Shown: positions 24,866 through 33,807, counted from the stretch's first letter. The stretch is DNA of 64,000 nucleotides from Candidatus Peribacteria bacterium (GCA_023038255.1 CP082927.1:696146-760145), one strand, 5' to 3'. The notes: generated from the sequence alone by a model not told the origin. Made by a program: numbers and translations.

Positions 24866-26626
24866 ATGAAAACAATCCCACGCACACCATTCGCTTTTGG
24901 ACTCTTCGCAACCAGACCGTACTGGCCGTGGGCTGTAGGCGCACTTTTTGCTGTCACTCTTGGAAGTACGCTCGATGGACTCCTGAACCTGCTTCTGAAA
25001 ACACTGATTGATAGCATTCTGCTGACCATGGAAACCACCGTCAGAGATATGCGGGATGTCCGGTACTGGGCGACCGTCTATGTTGCCGTGACACTGGTGA
25101 CCGGTTGCATCTGGAGAATGAGCGGATTTTGCGGCATGAGATGGATGACGTACGCACGCACGAACGGATATACGACTCTTTTTCAGTATCTGACGCATCA
25201 CAGTTCAAATTATTTTAATAACCGTTTTGCAGGAGCGCTCACCAATAAAATCTCAAACGTCGCAGAAGGCGTCGATAAAATCATGCAGAACATTTTGTGG
25301 CAGTTTCTACCGCTCGTCATCACTATCATCGTCGGTTTTTACACTGCAGCACAGGCAAACATTCTCTTTTCTCTTATCCTTGCTGGATGGACGATCCTGT
25401 ACATTGGTATCAATCTGGCTCTGGTGTTCGGCAAAAGAAAACATGCTATCGCCTTTGCCGAGAATGTCTCAAAAATGCGCGGCACCATGGTCGACAGTGC
25501 ATCCAATATTTCCGCAGTGCATCAGAATGCGCATCAGGAATATGAAATGGCACATCTGCAAACCTACATGGGTGAATACGAACGCTCGGGAATCAGAAAC
25601 TGGTTTTATTCGGAATGGATTTTAGTGACGGGAAATGTCATGCAGGCGCTCTTCATGGGCGTGGTGTTCTGGGTGCTGATCCGGTTACTGGAACAGAGTC
25701 TTATCACGGTCGGAGATGTGGTGATGATCATCGGACTCATGCTGCAGCTCATCAGGCAGATTTTTGCGATCGGCAATGAAATGAATCGTTTCACGGATTT
25801 CTACAGTCAGGCAAAAGAGGGGCTGAACGAACTACTTGTCCCGCATGAAATCGTCGACATACAGGAAGCAGAACACCTGGCTGTACATGAAGGAAAAGTC
25901 GAATTCCGCGATGTAACATTTTCCTACGGCAATCAGACGGTGTTTGATCACTTCAATCTCCTGATTCAACCCGGACAGAAAGTCGGACTCGTGGGACACA
26001 GCGGTGCCGGGAAGACATCACTGACATCCATTCTCCTCCGGCAGTACGACATTCAGCACGGCGACATTCTGATTGATGATCAAAACATCGGACGCATCAC
26101 CCAGAAAAGTCTGCGTCACCAGATTGCACTCGTACCACAGGACACCTCCCTCTTTCACCGCACCATCCGCGAAAACATCCGTTACGGCAGACTGGATGCA
26201 ACCGACGATGACGTACTGGCCGCTGCAAAAATGGCGCAGGCTGATGCTTTTATTCTCAAGACTGCAAAAGGATATGACACTCTCGTCGGAGAGCGTGGTG
26301 TGAAACTGAGCGGCGGACAGCGTCAGCGTATTGCCATTGCGAGAGCCATTCTGAAGAATGCTCCGATTCTTGTGCTCGATGAAGCAACGAGCGCGCTTGA
26401 TAGTGAGAGTGAAACTGCCATTCAGCAGGCACTCCAACAGCTTATGCAGGGCAAAACAGTCCTCGCTATCGCCCATCGTCTGTCGACACTCAGAATGATG
26501 GATCGCATCATTGTGCTCGATAAAGGTGTGGTTTTGGAAGATGGTAATCATGAAGAATTGATCGCGAAAAAAGGAATCTATGCAAGATTGTGGGAAAGTC
26601 AGGTGCGCGGATTTATTCAGGAATAA
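24866..26626 (+). CDS. ABC exporter, fused permease and ATPase (MsbA/BmrA type)
   Basis: A 586-residue half-transporter that works as a homodimer or heterodimer. The N-terminal 300 residues hold about six membrane helices (for example TIIVGFYTAAQANILFSLIL). The nucleotide-binding domain has Walker A GHSGAGKTSL, Q-loop LVPQDTSLF, signature LSGGQRQRIAIARA, Walker B ILVLDEATSALD and H-loop AIAHRLST. Substrate cannot be inferred (lipid, peptide or drug). ATG 24866 is preferred to a frame start at 24812, which lies before the likely promoter. No partner gene is adjacent. Confidence 0.92.
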   Translation: MKTIPRTPFAFGLFATRPYWPWAVGALFAVTLGSTLDGLLNLLLKTLIDSILLTMETTVRDMRDVRYWATVYVAVTLVTGCIWRMSGFCGMRWMTYARTNGYTTLFQYLTHHSSNYFNNRFAGALTNKISNVAEGVDKIMQNILWQFLPLVITIIVGFYTAAQANILFSLILAGWTILYIGINLALVFGKRKHAIAFAENVSKMRGTMVDSASNISAVHQNAHQEYEMAHLQTYMGEYERSGIRNWFYSEWILVTGNVMQALFMGVVFWVLIRLLEQSLITVGDVVMIIGLMLQLIRQIFAIGNEMNRFTDFYSQAKEGLNELLVPHEIVDIQEAEHLAVHEGKVEFRDVTFSYGNQTVFDHFNLLIQPGQKVGLVGHSGAGKTSLTSILLRQYDIQHGDILIDDQNIGRITQKSLRHQIALVPQDTSLFHRTIRENIRYGRLDATDDDVLAAAKMAQADAFILKTAKGYDTLVGERGVKLSGGQRQRIAIARAILKNAPILVLDEATSALDSESETAIQQALQQLMQGKTVLAIAHRLSTLRMMDRIIVLDKGVVLEDGNHEELIAKKGIYARLWESQVRGFIQE

Positions 26627-26634
26627 TACAAATA

Positions 26635-26663
26635 TTGACAATATTTAATATTATGTTTATAAT
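26635..26663 (+). promoter_or_regulatory. Consensus sigma-70 promoter
   Basis: TTGACA (26635-26640), exactly 17 bases, TATAAT (26658-26663): a perfect match in both hexamers and spacer, the strongest promoter seen in the window. Predicted start near 26670. Confidence 0.8.
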
Positions 26664-26669
26664 GTTAAA

Positions 26670-26754
26670 AGCCTGATCATTGGATCAGTGCTTAACCCTA
26701 AGGTTGAGCGCCGGCCAATACAGGCATAGCGCTCATTAAAATCGGAGAGTTGCG
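26670..26754 (+). promoter_or_regulatory. Structured 5' leader of the 60-codon membrane protein
   Basis: An 85-base leader with three hairpins: CTGATC/GATCAG, AACC/GGTT and GAGCGC/GCGCTC (the last enclosing GCC/GGC). A Shine-Dalgarno-like GGAGAG ends 5 bases before the ATG. The structure could be regulatory; no known riboswitch class recognised. Confidence 0.45.
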
Positions 26755-26937
26755 ATGGTCAAGATGGGTCTTTTGTTTGGAGCAGTCTTTGGATGCATGG
26801 CAGCTGCACTCATGTTCAAGCAAGGCTTTTCACCAAAGTTTTGTATGGAAATGGGAGCTCTCGTGTCCTTGCTCAGCATTGGAATTTATCTGATGTTAAT
26901 GAGCCGAGCACGGAACATCGATAGCATCCGAAAGTAA
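26755..26937 (+). CDS. 60-residue small membrane protein with Shine-Dalgarno site
   Basis: A 60-residue protein with two hydrophobic segments (MGLLFGAVFGCMAAALMF, about residues 4-21, and LVSLLSIGIYLMLM, about 36-49) and a basic tail. Not recognised. It differs from most genes here in having a perfect-consensus promoter, an 85-base structured leader, a Shine-Dalgarno site (GGAGAG) and its own terminator, so high, controlled expression is likely. Coding status is supported by these signals rather than by similarity. Confidence 0.65.
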   Translation: MVKMGLLFGAVFGCMAAALMFKQGFSPKFCMEMGALVSLLSIGIYLMLMSRARNIDSIRK

Positions 26938-26977
26938 AAGTGAGATGAGCGGCTAACCACCCTCAGTCTAACGGAGA

Positions 26978-27006
26978 AATACCTCCACGGGCTGGGGGTA
27001 TTTTAT
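26978..27006 (+). terminator. Terminator after the 60-codon gene
   Basis: AATACCTCC pairs with GGGGGTATT, followed by TTTATT. Confidence 0.7.
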
Positions 27007-27046
27007 TGTCCGATAGAAACGGCTCGCTGTGAGAAAAAGTGACGAA

Positions 27047-27123
27047 TGGTCGGGGCGGCGGGACTCGAACTCGCGACCCTCTGCTCCCAAAGCAGATACT
27101 CTAGCCAACTGAGCTACGCCCCG
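27047..27123 (-). tRNA. trnP: tRNA-Pro (TGG anticodon)
   Basis: Cloverleaf on the minus strand: acceptor CGGGGCG/CGCCCCG, D arm GCTC...GAG, anticodon loop TTTGGGA, T arm with GTTCGAGTC, encoded ACCA end. TAGAAT upstream leaves a predicted 5' leader of only about 3 bases. Confidence 0.95.
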
Positions 27124-27168
27124 AACGCAGACATTCTAGCAAAAAACACACGTTCGGCTAGAGAAGGG

Positions 27169-27174
27169 TATACT
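27169..27174 (+). promoter_or_regulatory. -10 box of priA, leaderless
   Basis: TATACT with exactly 6 bases to the ATG at 27181. Confidence 0.6.
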
Positions 27175-27180
27175 TTGTCC

Positions 27181-29310
27181 ATGCGCTGTACCGTTCTGGT
27201 CAATTCACGCTCACCGGGCATCCATAATGGCCTCAGTTACGAAACGGGCGATCTGACCGTGGAGCCGGGCATGCTCGTGCGCATCTCTGTCCGCAAAAAA
27301 GAGATGGAAGGAATCGTCCTTTCTACGGACAACGGACCGCTGGACGAAGAAGGTTTTACCCTGAAACCGATCGACGAAATTATCAGCAAGGAACCGGTCC
27401 TGAGTACTGCACAGCTCAAAACCCTGCAGTGGATGGCGGACTACTATTACTGCTCACTGCGGTCAGCGATGACGCCGTTTTTGCCGTCACCACCCTGGAG
27501 AACACTGATCCCGAAAAATATTCCGGGCTATCGCTTCATCAAAGAACCGGAAAAGCTGACGCCGAAGCAGCAGGTAGTCATTGATACACTGCGGCGGGAA
27601 GGCTGGATGAGCGTGAGTGATGTAAAAAAAGAAACAGATGTGAGTGCAGCCATCATCAAACGATTGAAAGAACTCGGAAGCATAGAAGAGGAATCACATT
27701 CTCCGGACGCAGTAGAGATCAAGCCGTATGTGTTTGCGGGGACACCCCCCACTCTCACGCCACTGCAGCAAAGTGCATATGAGGAGATGAAAAAAGAAAA
27801 ACGACCGTCACTGCTGTTTGGTATTACCGGAAGCGGAAAAACAGAAGTATATTCGCAGATGATCTCCGATGCGGCAAAAGCAGGAAAGCAATCGATTCTC
27901 CTCGTGCCGGAAATTCTTTTGACCGAACACATTATCCACCGATTTGAAACTCTCTTTAACCGCGATCGCATTGCCGTGCTCCACAGCCGGCTCACGCCGG
28001 CATCACGCAGAAGTGAATGGATGCGCATCCGCAGTGGTGAAGCGGCACTGGTGATTGGGTCACGCTCTGCTCTGTTTGCACCGTGTCACAAACTCGGACT
28101 CATCATCATGGATGAAGAACATGAGTGGACGTACAAAAATGAACAGACGCCGCGATATCATGCGCGCGAGACTGCAGAAAAGTTGTGCGAGTTTGCCGGC
28201 GCAAAATTGGTGATGGGAACCGCAACGCCATCGCTTGAAGCGTGGTCGCGTGTGAAGAGCGGGCGGTATCATATGACAGAACTTCCGGAGCGGTACAAAA
28301 ACCAGTCTCTTCCCACCGTAAAAGTTGTCGATCTTGCGACTGTGAATTTTGGCTCCCTGTACCCGTTCTCCCCCACTCTCCTTGCTGCCATCGGTGACCG
28401 TCTGAAAAAAGGTGAACAGACGGTGCTCTTTTTAAACCGTCGCGGTATGGCAAGTGCGATTCTGTGTCTGAAGTGCAGAAAGAGATTGGTCTCACCGGAA
28501 TCACAATTGCCGTTCACGCTGCACCGTTCATCATACGGCCAGCCGTTTTTGCTTGATCATTTTTCCGGAGTGACCGCGAATCTTCCTGCGGATTGTCCGC
28601 ACTGTGGTGCACACGATCTTCTCCCCGTTGGCGCGGGTACACAGAAAGTGGAAGACATTCTCGCAGCACAATTTCCGCAGGCGCGCATTCTCCGCGCTGA
28701 CAGCGATGTGCTTCAGTATCCGGAACAGATGCGCACTCTTCTGAAGAAAATGCGCGATCGGGAAGCGGATATTTTATTTGGCACACAATCTGTGGTGAAA
28801 GGACTCGATCTGCCGGGCGTCACACTTGCGGTTGTGATGATTGCGGACATCGGACTCTCGCTCCCCCACTTCCGCGCAGGCGAACGCGTGTTTCAGTTGC
28901 TCACGCAGCTGACAGGAAGAAGCGGACGCGCGCAGCAGGGCGAAGTGATCGTGCAGACATTTAGACCCGAAGCAGTCGAGGTGGTCGCGGCATCGCAGCA
29001 CAGAACACGCGATTATCTGGAAACAGAACTCACCCTCCGCGAGCAACTGCACTATCCCCCATCCACCGAAATGATTCGGTTTATTCTCCGTGAAGAACGC
29101 GCCGAACAAAACGCAAAAAAACTGCACGCTGCCATTCTCCGCTTCATTCATGAGGAGGACATGAAGGCACAGGCAAGCGTCGCACCGACACTATTCGGCG
29201 GTGGAAAGGTGTGGCACGTACTGCTTAGAGGAAAAGATCTGCGGACCATACTCCCCTCCCTGGATCTGAGTGATGCAGTCGTCGACATTGATCCGATTGA
29301 TTGCATATAA
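27181..29310 (+). CDS. priA: Primosomal helicase PriA
   Basis: A 709-residue superfamily-2 helicase that reloads the replisome at repaired forks. Motifs: Walker A FGITGSGKTEVY (about residue 215), DEEHEWTYK in place of the usual DEEHD, GTATPSLEAW, LNRRGMAS, and GAGTQKVEDIL. The zinc region is reduced: it keeps CLKC and CPHC, but the middle four cysteines of the usual eight are replaced by a cysteine-free stretch (SPESQLPFTLHRS...). The site that binds the first zinc can still form. ATG 27181 is 6 bases after TATACT; the frame upstream runs through the tRNA gene and is not used. Confidence 0.95.
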   Translation: MRCTVLVNSRSPGIHNGLSYETGDLTVEPGMLVRISVRKKEMEGIVLSTDNGPLDEEGFTLKPIDEIISKEPVLSTAQLKTLQWMADYYYCSLRSAMTPFLPSPPWRTLIPKNIPGYRFIKEPEKLTPKQQVVIDTLRREGWMSVSDVKKETDVSAAIIKRLKELGSIEEESHSPDAVEIKPYVFAGTPPTLTPLQQSAYEEMKKEKRPSLLFGITGSGKTEVYSQMISDAAKAGKQSILLVPEILLTEHIIHRFETLFNRDRIAVLHSRLTPASRRSEWMRIRSGEAALVIGSRSALFAPCHKLGLIIMDEEHEWTYKNEQTPRYHARETAEKLCEFAGAKLVMGTATPSLEAWSRVKSGRYHMTELPERYKNQSLPTVKVVDLATVNFGSLYPFSPTLLAAIGDRLKKGEQTVLFLNRRGMASAILCLKCRKRLVSPESQLPFTLHRSSYGQPFLLDHFSGVTANLPADCPHCGAHDLLPVGAGTQKVEDILAAQFPQARILRADSDVLQYPEQMRTLLKKMRDREADILFGTQSVVKGLDLPGVTLAVVMIADIGLSLPHFRAGERVFQLLTQLTGRSGRAQQGEVIVQTFRPEAVEVVAASQHRTRDYLETELTLREQLHYPPSTEMIRFILREERAEQNAKKLHAAILRFIHEEDMKAQASVAPTLFGGGKVWHVLLRGKDLRTILPSLDLSDAVVDIDPIDCI

Positions 29311-29386
29311 GGAACAATTTTAAAACTTTGCATTACAGACCTGACGTACAGTCTCTTATACTAAGAACCTCCTTCCCCTTTTGTTC

Positions 29387-30571
29387 ATGAAAAAATTTAC
29401 GGCACTCAGTCTGCTGACTGCGTCTCTTCTGACGGCGGCTCCTCTTGCGCTTGCCGCAAACGGCAGCCAAACATTTATCACATCCATTGGTTCTGACCGC
29501 TATGTCGGAGGCAATGAGATCAGTGTGAATCAGCCTGTCACGGGCGATCTCATCGTCGGCGGCGGCACTGTTACGGTGAACGCGCCCGTCACCGGCAGCG
29601 TCCAGGCAATGGGCGGCACTGTCATTCTCGGCAACACTGTCGGCGGAAACGTCCGCGTATTCGGCGGAACCGTCGTCATCATGAAAAATGTGCGCGGCAA
29701 TATCCTGGTCGGCGGCGGAAACGTCCGTATCCAGCAGGGTGTGGAAGTGGGCGGCAGCGTCCTCTCTCTGGCCGGCGAAACAACCATTGATGGAAACGTA
29801 TCCGGAACACTGAAAATCCGGGGCGGATCTGCAGTGCTTCATGGCATCATCCGCGGCGACGCCGATGTGCAGAGTGATTCAATAGATGTAACAGGGCAGA
29901 TGCTCGGCAACACTATTATCGCAGCACGCACTCTCACCACTGCATCCACCACTCTCTTCAACAAAAACCTCACCTACTGGCTTCCGACCGGTGAGCAGGA
30001 TTTCGGCTCCATGGTGCGCGGAACCGCAACGTTCGATCCTGCATTTGCCATGAACGACAAGCCGGAGACAGAGAAAGGTCTCGGTATTCTCGCAGCATTT
30101 ATTACGGCTATCACCATCTACTCCGTTCTGTCCGGAGCGCTGATGATCGGACTCTTTGTACTTCTGACGAAAACGTTCTTCAAGGATTCTGCAAAAGTTC
30201 TGAAATCCAAGCCGGGCGTGAGCTTCCTGACCGGTCTGCTCTATTTCCTCCTTACCCCGATCGCAACAGTCCTTCTTCTCATTACCGTTATCGGACTCCC
30301 GATCGCGATTGCTGTCGCACTGCTCTTCGCTCTCAGTCTCCTCTTTGCAAAGGCAGTCACCGCCATGGTCTTTGCGCGCTACATTGAGGCGCAGTACAAG
30401 AAGAAGTGGAACAACTGGATGATCTTCGGCATCAGCCTCGGTATTTTCCTCGCACTCAAGATTGTTGGCATTCTGCCGATTGTCGGCTGGATTGTGACAA
30501 CAGTTGCCGTCCTGATCGGCTACGGCGCAGTGCTCCGCGTGAAGTACGAGCGCTACAAGAAAATTATGTGA
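29387..30571 (+). CDS. Bactofilin-like repeat protein with C-terminal membrane domain
   Basis: A 394-residue exported protein. A signal peptide (ALSLLTASLLTAAPLALA) is followed by about 150 residues of short beta repeats rich in Gly and Val (GDLIVGGGTVTVNAPVTG, GGNVRVFGGTVVI), like bactofilin or polymer-forming beta-helix sequences. The last 170 residues have about four membrane helices (AAFITAITIYSVLSGALMIG, PIATVLLLITVIGLPIAIAV). The family is known as DUF8173-like in outline; function unknown, probably envelope-associated. Start ATG 29387 with TATACT (29357-29362) upstream and a pyrimidine-rich leader. Confidence 0.8.
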   Translation: MKKFTALSLLTASLLTAAPLALAANGSQTFITSIGSDRYVGGNEISVNQPVTGDLIVGGGTVTVNAPVTGSVQAMGGTVILGNTVGGNVRVFGGTVVIMKNVRGNILVGGGNVRIQQGVEVGGSVLSLAGETTIDGNVSGTLKIRGGSAVLHGIIRGDADVQSDSIDVTGQMLGNTIIAARTLTTASTTLFNKNLTYWLPTGEQDFGSMVRGTATFDPAFAMNDKPETEKGLGILAAFITAITIYSVLSGALMIGLFVLLTKTFFKDSAKVLKSKPGVSFLTGLLYFLLTPIATVLLLITVIGLPIAIAVALLFALSLLFAKAVTAMVFARYIEAQYKKKWNNWMIFGISLGIFLALKIVGILPIVGWIVTTVAVLIGYGAVLRVKYERYKKIM

Positions 30572-30580
30572 TCATGTTTG

Positions 30581-30690
30581 TTTAAACGTTAAAGGTTAAA
30601 AAATAAATGTTGTACGGTAAAGAGCTCGTCAAAAGTGACGGGCTTTTTACTTTTGTAGAAACTTTAAACCCTTCAAACGTTCTAACTTTC
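30581..30690. repeat. Inverted heptanucleotide-like arrays around a terminator
   Basis: Left arm AAACGTT, AAAGGTT, AAAAAAT (30584-30604); right arm ACTTTAA, ACCCTTC, AAACGTT, CTAACTT (30661-30688). They flank the terminator between convergent genes. Confidence 0.6.
30621..30648 (+). terminator. Rho-independent terminator
   Basis: AGCTCGTC pairs with GACGGGCT around AAAAGT, followed by TTTTT. Confidence 0.8.
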
Positions 30691-31141
30691 ACACTCGTAA
30701 TTGATGGAGAGCTATGCCAGCCGCAACCGCCACGTTGAGCGATTCCTTTTGTCCCAGCATCGGGATCATCACCGTCGCATCACAGAGCGATAAAATCTCC
30801 GGCGGCACTCCTGTGAGTTCATGACCAACAATCAGACACACGTTGTCTGCTGGTTGATAGTTGATGATGTCGATGGCGTCAGGCGTAATTTCCAGTGCCA
30901 CAAGACTCCAGCCGTCTTCTTTTAACTTTGTCAGAATCTCAAGCGGGTCAGCATACTGTTCCCACGGCACAAACTCCTCCGCCCCGATCGCCACTTTTGT
31001 AATTTCTCTGCGCGGCGGAATACCTGTGTACCCGGTCAGATACATCTTCTCCACGCCCATCGCATCACACGTCCGGAAAAACGATCCGACGTTCCAGAGC
31101 GAACGGACATTATGAGCCAGCAGGCAAATTCTTCGATCCAT
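30689..31141 (-). CDS. SpoU/TrmH-family RNA 2'-O-methyltransferase
   Basis: A 150-residue SPOUT-fold enzyme that methylates ribose in tRNA or rRNA with S-adenosylmethionine. Motif 1 is LLAHNVRSLWNVGSFFRTCD (about residues 7-26), motif 2 VCLIVGHELTGVPPEIL, motif 3 IPMLGQKESLNVAVAAGIAL with the trefoil-knot cofactor site. No extra substrate-binding domain, as in TrmL. The start MDRRICLL at 31141 agrees with the family. It follows frr on the same strand; a heptanucleotide repeat fills the 35-bp gap. Confidence 0.92.
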   Translation of the reverse strand: MDRRICLLAHNVRSLWNVGSFFRTCDAMGVEKMYLTGYTGIPPRREITKVAIGAEEFVPWEQYADPLEILTKLKEDGWSLVALEITPDAIDIINYQPADNVCLIVGHELTGVPPEILSLCDATVMIPMLGQKESLNVAVAAGIALHQLRV

Positions 31142-31175
31142 AAACCAATAACTAATAACCAGAACCAATAACTTC
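31142..31175. repeat. Heptanucleotide repeat array
   Basis: About ACCAATA, ACTAATA, ACCAGAA, CCAATAA in the gap between frr and the spoU-like gene, immediately before the latter's ATG. Confidence 0.75.
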
Positions 31176-31176
31176 G

Positions 31177-31719
31177 TCAGACTTTCATCACTTCTTCCTC
31201 TTTCGCCGCACGGAGTTCATCGATGCGCTCATTCGCTTTGTCTACAGCCTTCTGCAGTTCGTTGGTAAGGCTTCCTTTGAGTGTTTCATTCGCCTCCTGC
31301 TTGATACTGTCCTGCGCCTTCTGGCGAGCCTGGCGCACGGAAATGCGCGCCTCTTCCGCCATTTTATGCACAAGTTTCTTCAGCTGTTCACGACGCTCCT
31401 CGGTCATAGCAGGAAGAGTCAGGCGAATAACGACGCCATCGTTCATAGGGTTCAAACCCAGACTCGACTGCTGAATAGCTTTTTCAATGGCAGACAGAAC
31501 CGTTCTGTCCCAGGGCTGGATCACAATCGTCTTTGCATCCTGCACGCTGATTCCCGCGACCGCCTTCATATTCATGCGCTGGTCATAGGCATCGACATCA
31601 ATATTTTCCACAAGAGCCGCAGATGCGCGACCGGTCTGCAAACCTGCAAACTCGCTTTGCATGAAAGCAATCACTTTCTGGGAGTCGGCTTCGAAGGTGG
31701 AAATTCTTACATCAGACAT
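31177..31719 (-). CDS. frr: Ribosome recycling factor
   Basis: A 180-residue protein that, with EF-G, splits ribosomes after termination. Family marks: GLQTGRASAALVENIDVDAY, VIQPWDRTVLSAIEKAI, LGLNPMNDGVVIRLTLP and EERREQLKKLVHKMAEEARI. Normal length. TAGTAT (31726-31731, minus strand) is exactly 6 bases before the ATG, so it can be transcribed as a leaderless message besides reading from pyrH. Confidence 0.97.
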   Translation of the reverse strand: MSDVRISTFEADSQKVIAFMQSEFAGLQTGRASAALVENIDVDAYDQRMNMKAVAGISVQDAKTIVIQPWDRTVLSAIEKAIQQSSLGLNPMNDGVVIRLTLPAMTEERREQLKKLVHKMAEEARISVRQARQKAQDSIKQEANETLKGSLTNELQKAVDKANERIDELRAAKEEEVMKV

Positions 31720-31754
31720 AGCTGCATACTAGCAAAAAAGTCTACACCTGAAAA

Positions 31755-31840
31755 GTTATGGGTTATGAGTTACCGGTTATCGGAAAAAAGAAATATAGCA
31801 AATCCCATAACCCATAACCGATCACTCATAACCGGTTAAT
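31755..31840. repeat. Inverted pair of heptanucleotide repeat arrays
   Basis: Left arm AAGTTAT, GGGTTAT, GAGTTAC, CGGTTAT; right arm CCCATAA, CCCATAA, CCGATCA, CTCATAA, CCGGTTA. The arms are inverted copies around about 20 AT-rich bases between pyrH and frr. Confidence 0.85.
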
Positions 31841-32543
31841 GGACTAACGTCCCGATTTCCTCCCCTTTCACCACCTTCATCAGATTCCCGACATCGGTGA
31901 AGTTGAAGACACGGATCGGCATTTTGGCATCCTGACAGAGGCTGAATGCCGCCTGGTCCATCACATTCAAATGCTTCTCGAGCGCTTCCTGGTAGCTGAG
32001 TTCCTTGTACATAACAGCGTCCGGATTCTTGTTCGGGTCTTTGTCGTAAATACCATCAACGTTTGTCGCTTTCAGAACGGCATCGCAGTTCAGTTCCAGT
32101 GCACGGAGGGCGGCGGCGCTGTCTGTGGTAAAGAACGGGTTTCCGGTTCCCCCTGCGCAGATCACGATGCGCTTCTTTTCAAGGTGACGGATGACGCGGC
32201 GGCGGATATACGGTTCTGCGACCTGTGGAACCTGAATGGCGGATGCAACGCGACAGAAGCAACCCATGGATTCGAGTGAGGCCTGAAGCGCCACACCGTT
32301 CATGATGGTTGCAAGCATACCCATTGTATCGCTGGCGGTGCGCTCAATGCCGCTATCGGCCTGATCGCGGAAGCGCCAGATGTTTCCTCCTCCGACCACA
32401 ATCACCATTTCCACCCCCTCGCGCGAGACTGCTGCAATCGCCTCTGCCACTTTCGCAAGTGTCGGCTGATGGATGCCCTGTCCGGCACCTTCCCTGGAAA
32501 GGGACTCACCGGAAAGTTTGAGCATAATGCGCTTGTAGGTCAT
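31836..32543 (-). CDS. pyrH: UMP kinase
   Basis: A 235-residue hexameric kinase of the amino-acid-kinase family making UDP from UMP. Marks: RIMLKLSGESL at the N-terminus, VIVVGGGNIWRF, DTMGMLATIMNGVALQ, CAGGTGNPFFTTDSAAALRA and KATNVDGIYDKDPNKNP. Its start overlaps the stop of the upstream membrane-protein gene (ATGA). The pyrH-frr order is the common bacterial one; tsf and rpsB are not adjacent here. Confidence 0.97.
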   Translation of the reverse strand: MTYKRIMLKLSGESLSREGAGQGIHQPTLAKVAEAIAAVSREGVEMVIVVGGGNIWRFRDQADSGIERTASDTMGMLATIMNGVALQASLESMGCFCRVASAIQVPQVAEPYIRRRVIRHLEKKRIVICAGGTGNPFFTTDSAAALRALELNCDAVLKATNVDGIYDKDPNKNPDAVMYKELSYQEALEKHLNVMDQAAFSLCQDAKMPIRVFNFTDVGNLMKVVKGEEIGTLVH

Positions 32544-33043
32544 AGAGAAGGTGTGGGAGGGTTTGGATTGGAAGAAGTGTCGTTTGTTACAGGAGTTTCG
32601 TCAACAGGCTTTGTGGCGGCAGCGCGTTCTTTTTCCTTGCGGATAAACTGCGTGAGGCGGCGCCACAGGCTGGCAATGCTCTGCACAATATCTTTCCACG
32701 ACTGACGCACATGCGACCAGCGGCCGGATGCCATGTCCCCGATAATCGGCAGATCTTTCCATTGCCCCTGTGCGGCACCTAAAAATCCAAGAACCATCAG
32801 TGCAAGAATCAGAAGTTCCAGGAACCGCCCGGCAATCGGCACCGCCCAGAGAAGAATACTCAGAATGAAGAGCACAATCCCCTGCTTCGCATGAAAACGC
32901 ACGAACGGCGAATCCTTTTTCCAGAAATACACAAACACAGACAGAATCCACACGTACCCGAGTGCAGCGATATCTTTGTTCTCCTGAACATCATCCAGAG
33001 GAGGTGTGGGCAGAATCTGTGTGGGATTGGGTGTATTGTCCAT
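32540..33043 (-). CDS. DUF4870/Tic20-like membrane protein
   Basis: A 167-residue protein with three to four membrane helices after a Pro-rich cytoplasmic N-terminus. Marks: IAALGYVWILSVFVYFW, FVRFHAKQGIVLFILSIL (the typical HAKQG motif), ILALMVLGFLGAAQGQWKDLP. Its C-terminus is charged, then Pro/Thr-rich. Function unknown. It is the first gene of the cluster with pyrH (ATGA overlap). TATACT (33051-33056, minus) lies 7 bases before the ATG at 33043. Confidence 0.85.
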   Translation of the reverse strand: MDNTPNPTQILPTPPLDDVQENKDIAALGYVWILSVFVYFWKKDSPFVRFHAKQGIVLFILSILLWAVPIAGRFLELLILALMVLGFLGAAQGQWKDLPIIGDMASGRWSHVRQSWKDIVQSIASLWRRLTQFIRKEKERAAATKPVDETPVTNDTSSNPNPPTPSL

Positions 33044-33275
33044 CCTGTACAGTATAGCAGATTTATAGGGAAAATGACATGGCTGGAACATGCTGTTTTA
33101 TGCAGAGAGAACAAGAAAGAGGCCGACACATGACGGATCGAATCCGAACATCGTCTATGAACAGGACCCGGGCTTTGGAGGGATTCATTATTGCAGAAGA
33201 AAGAATGTAGAGTAAAGTTTACATAGGTTTTGACACTTCTTTGTTCCTTTATCTCACCGGCTGGAAAGGGCTGGA

Positions 33276-33281
33276 TAGAAT
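33276..33281 (+). promoter_or_regulatory. -10 box of the 156-codon gene
   Basis: TAGAAT; predicted start near 33288 leaves a 28-base leader carrying the Shine-Dalgarno site GGGAGG. The 270-bp gap before it (33044-33315) otherwise shows no gene. Confidence 0.4.
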
Positions 33282-33315
33282 AGATATTTTTCTTAGAATT
33301 CAACGGGAGGTTTTG

Positions 33316-33786
33316 ATGAAAAGCGCGATATGGGATTTTTTTGTGAAAATTTTCATTCCATCGTTAGGGCTAGGGTTATTAGTCATTTCACTGGAACGAC
33401 TGAAACCTGAGCTACTGGAAGATTCCCTGACAATCAGTATTCAAAATGGAGAAGTATCTGCAAATGCAAACAGTCCCCGTCTGGAGAAATTTTTTGACTC
33501 GAATGTCCGTGAAGAAGTAAAAAAGTACGCCGACTGTTTCAAAGAACCGGCGAGCATTGAAGTGGTCAATTACACCACAACAATGACAATCAAGATCCAC
33601 GGCTACGCTGATGCAAAAGACGCACAATCAAAAGTAGAGACTCTTGGATGTTTTATGGCATTGAAGTTTTTGTACTGTGAGAAAAAGAATCTGGCTCTAA
33701 AAACGAACAATGTGGCCTATATAAACCCTCTTCCAGAAAACAGATGTGAATTATGTATCAATATTAAGACTGGACCGATGAGATAA
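33316..33786 (+). CDS. Small membrane-anchored protein, paralogue A
   Basis: A 156-residue protein not recognised. One N-terminal membrane helix (IFIPSLGLGLLVISL, about residues 12-26) anchors a C-terminal domain. The domain pattern I-V-(8)-I-I-GY...A-K...C-MA--F matches the next gene at 33952, so the two are probably tandem paralogues. The start at 33316 is set by GGGAGG ending 6 bases upstream, one of the few Shine-Dalgarno sites here. Four cysteines lie in the second half. A terminator follows. Codon and leader style differ from most neighbours. Confidence 0.68.
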   Translation: MKSAIWDFFVKIFIPSLGLGLLVISLERLKPELLEDSLTISIQNGEVSANANSPRLEKFFDSNVREEVKKYADCFKEPASIEVVNYTTTMTIKIHGYADAKDAQSKVETLGCFMALKFLYCEKKNLALKTNNVAYINPLPENRCELCINIKTGPMR

Positions 33787-33807
33787 ATAAGAGAAACCGT
33801 CAAAATC

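Noticed and set aside
27046-27180. priA start at 27046
   Set aside because: This frame passes through the tRNA-Pro gene; TATACT is 6 bases from the ATG at 27181.
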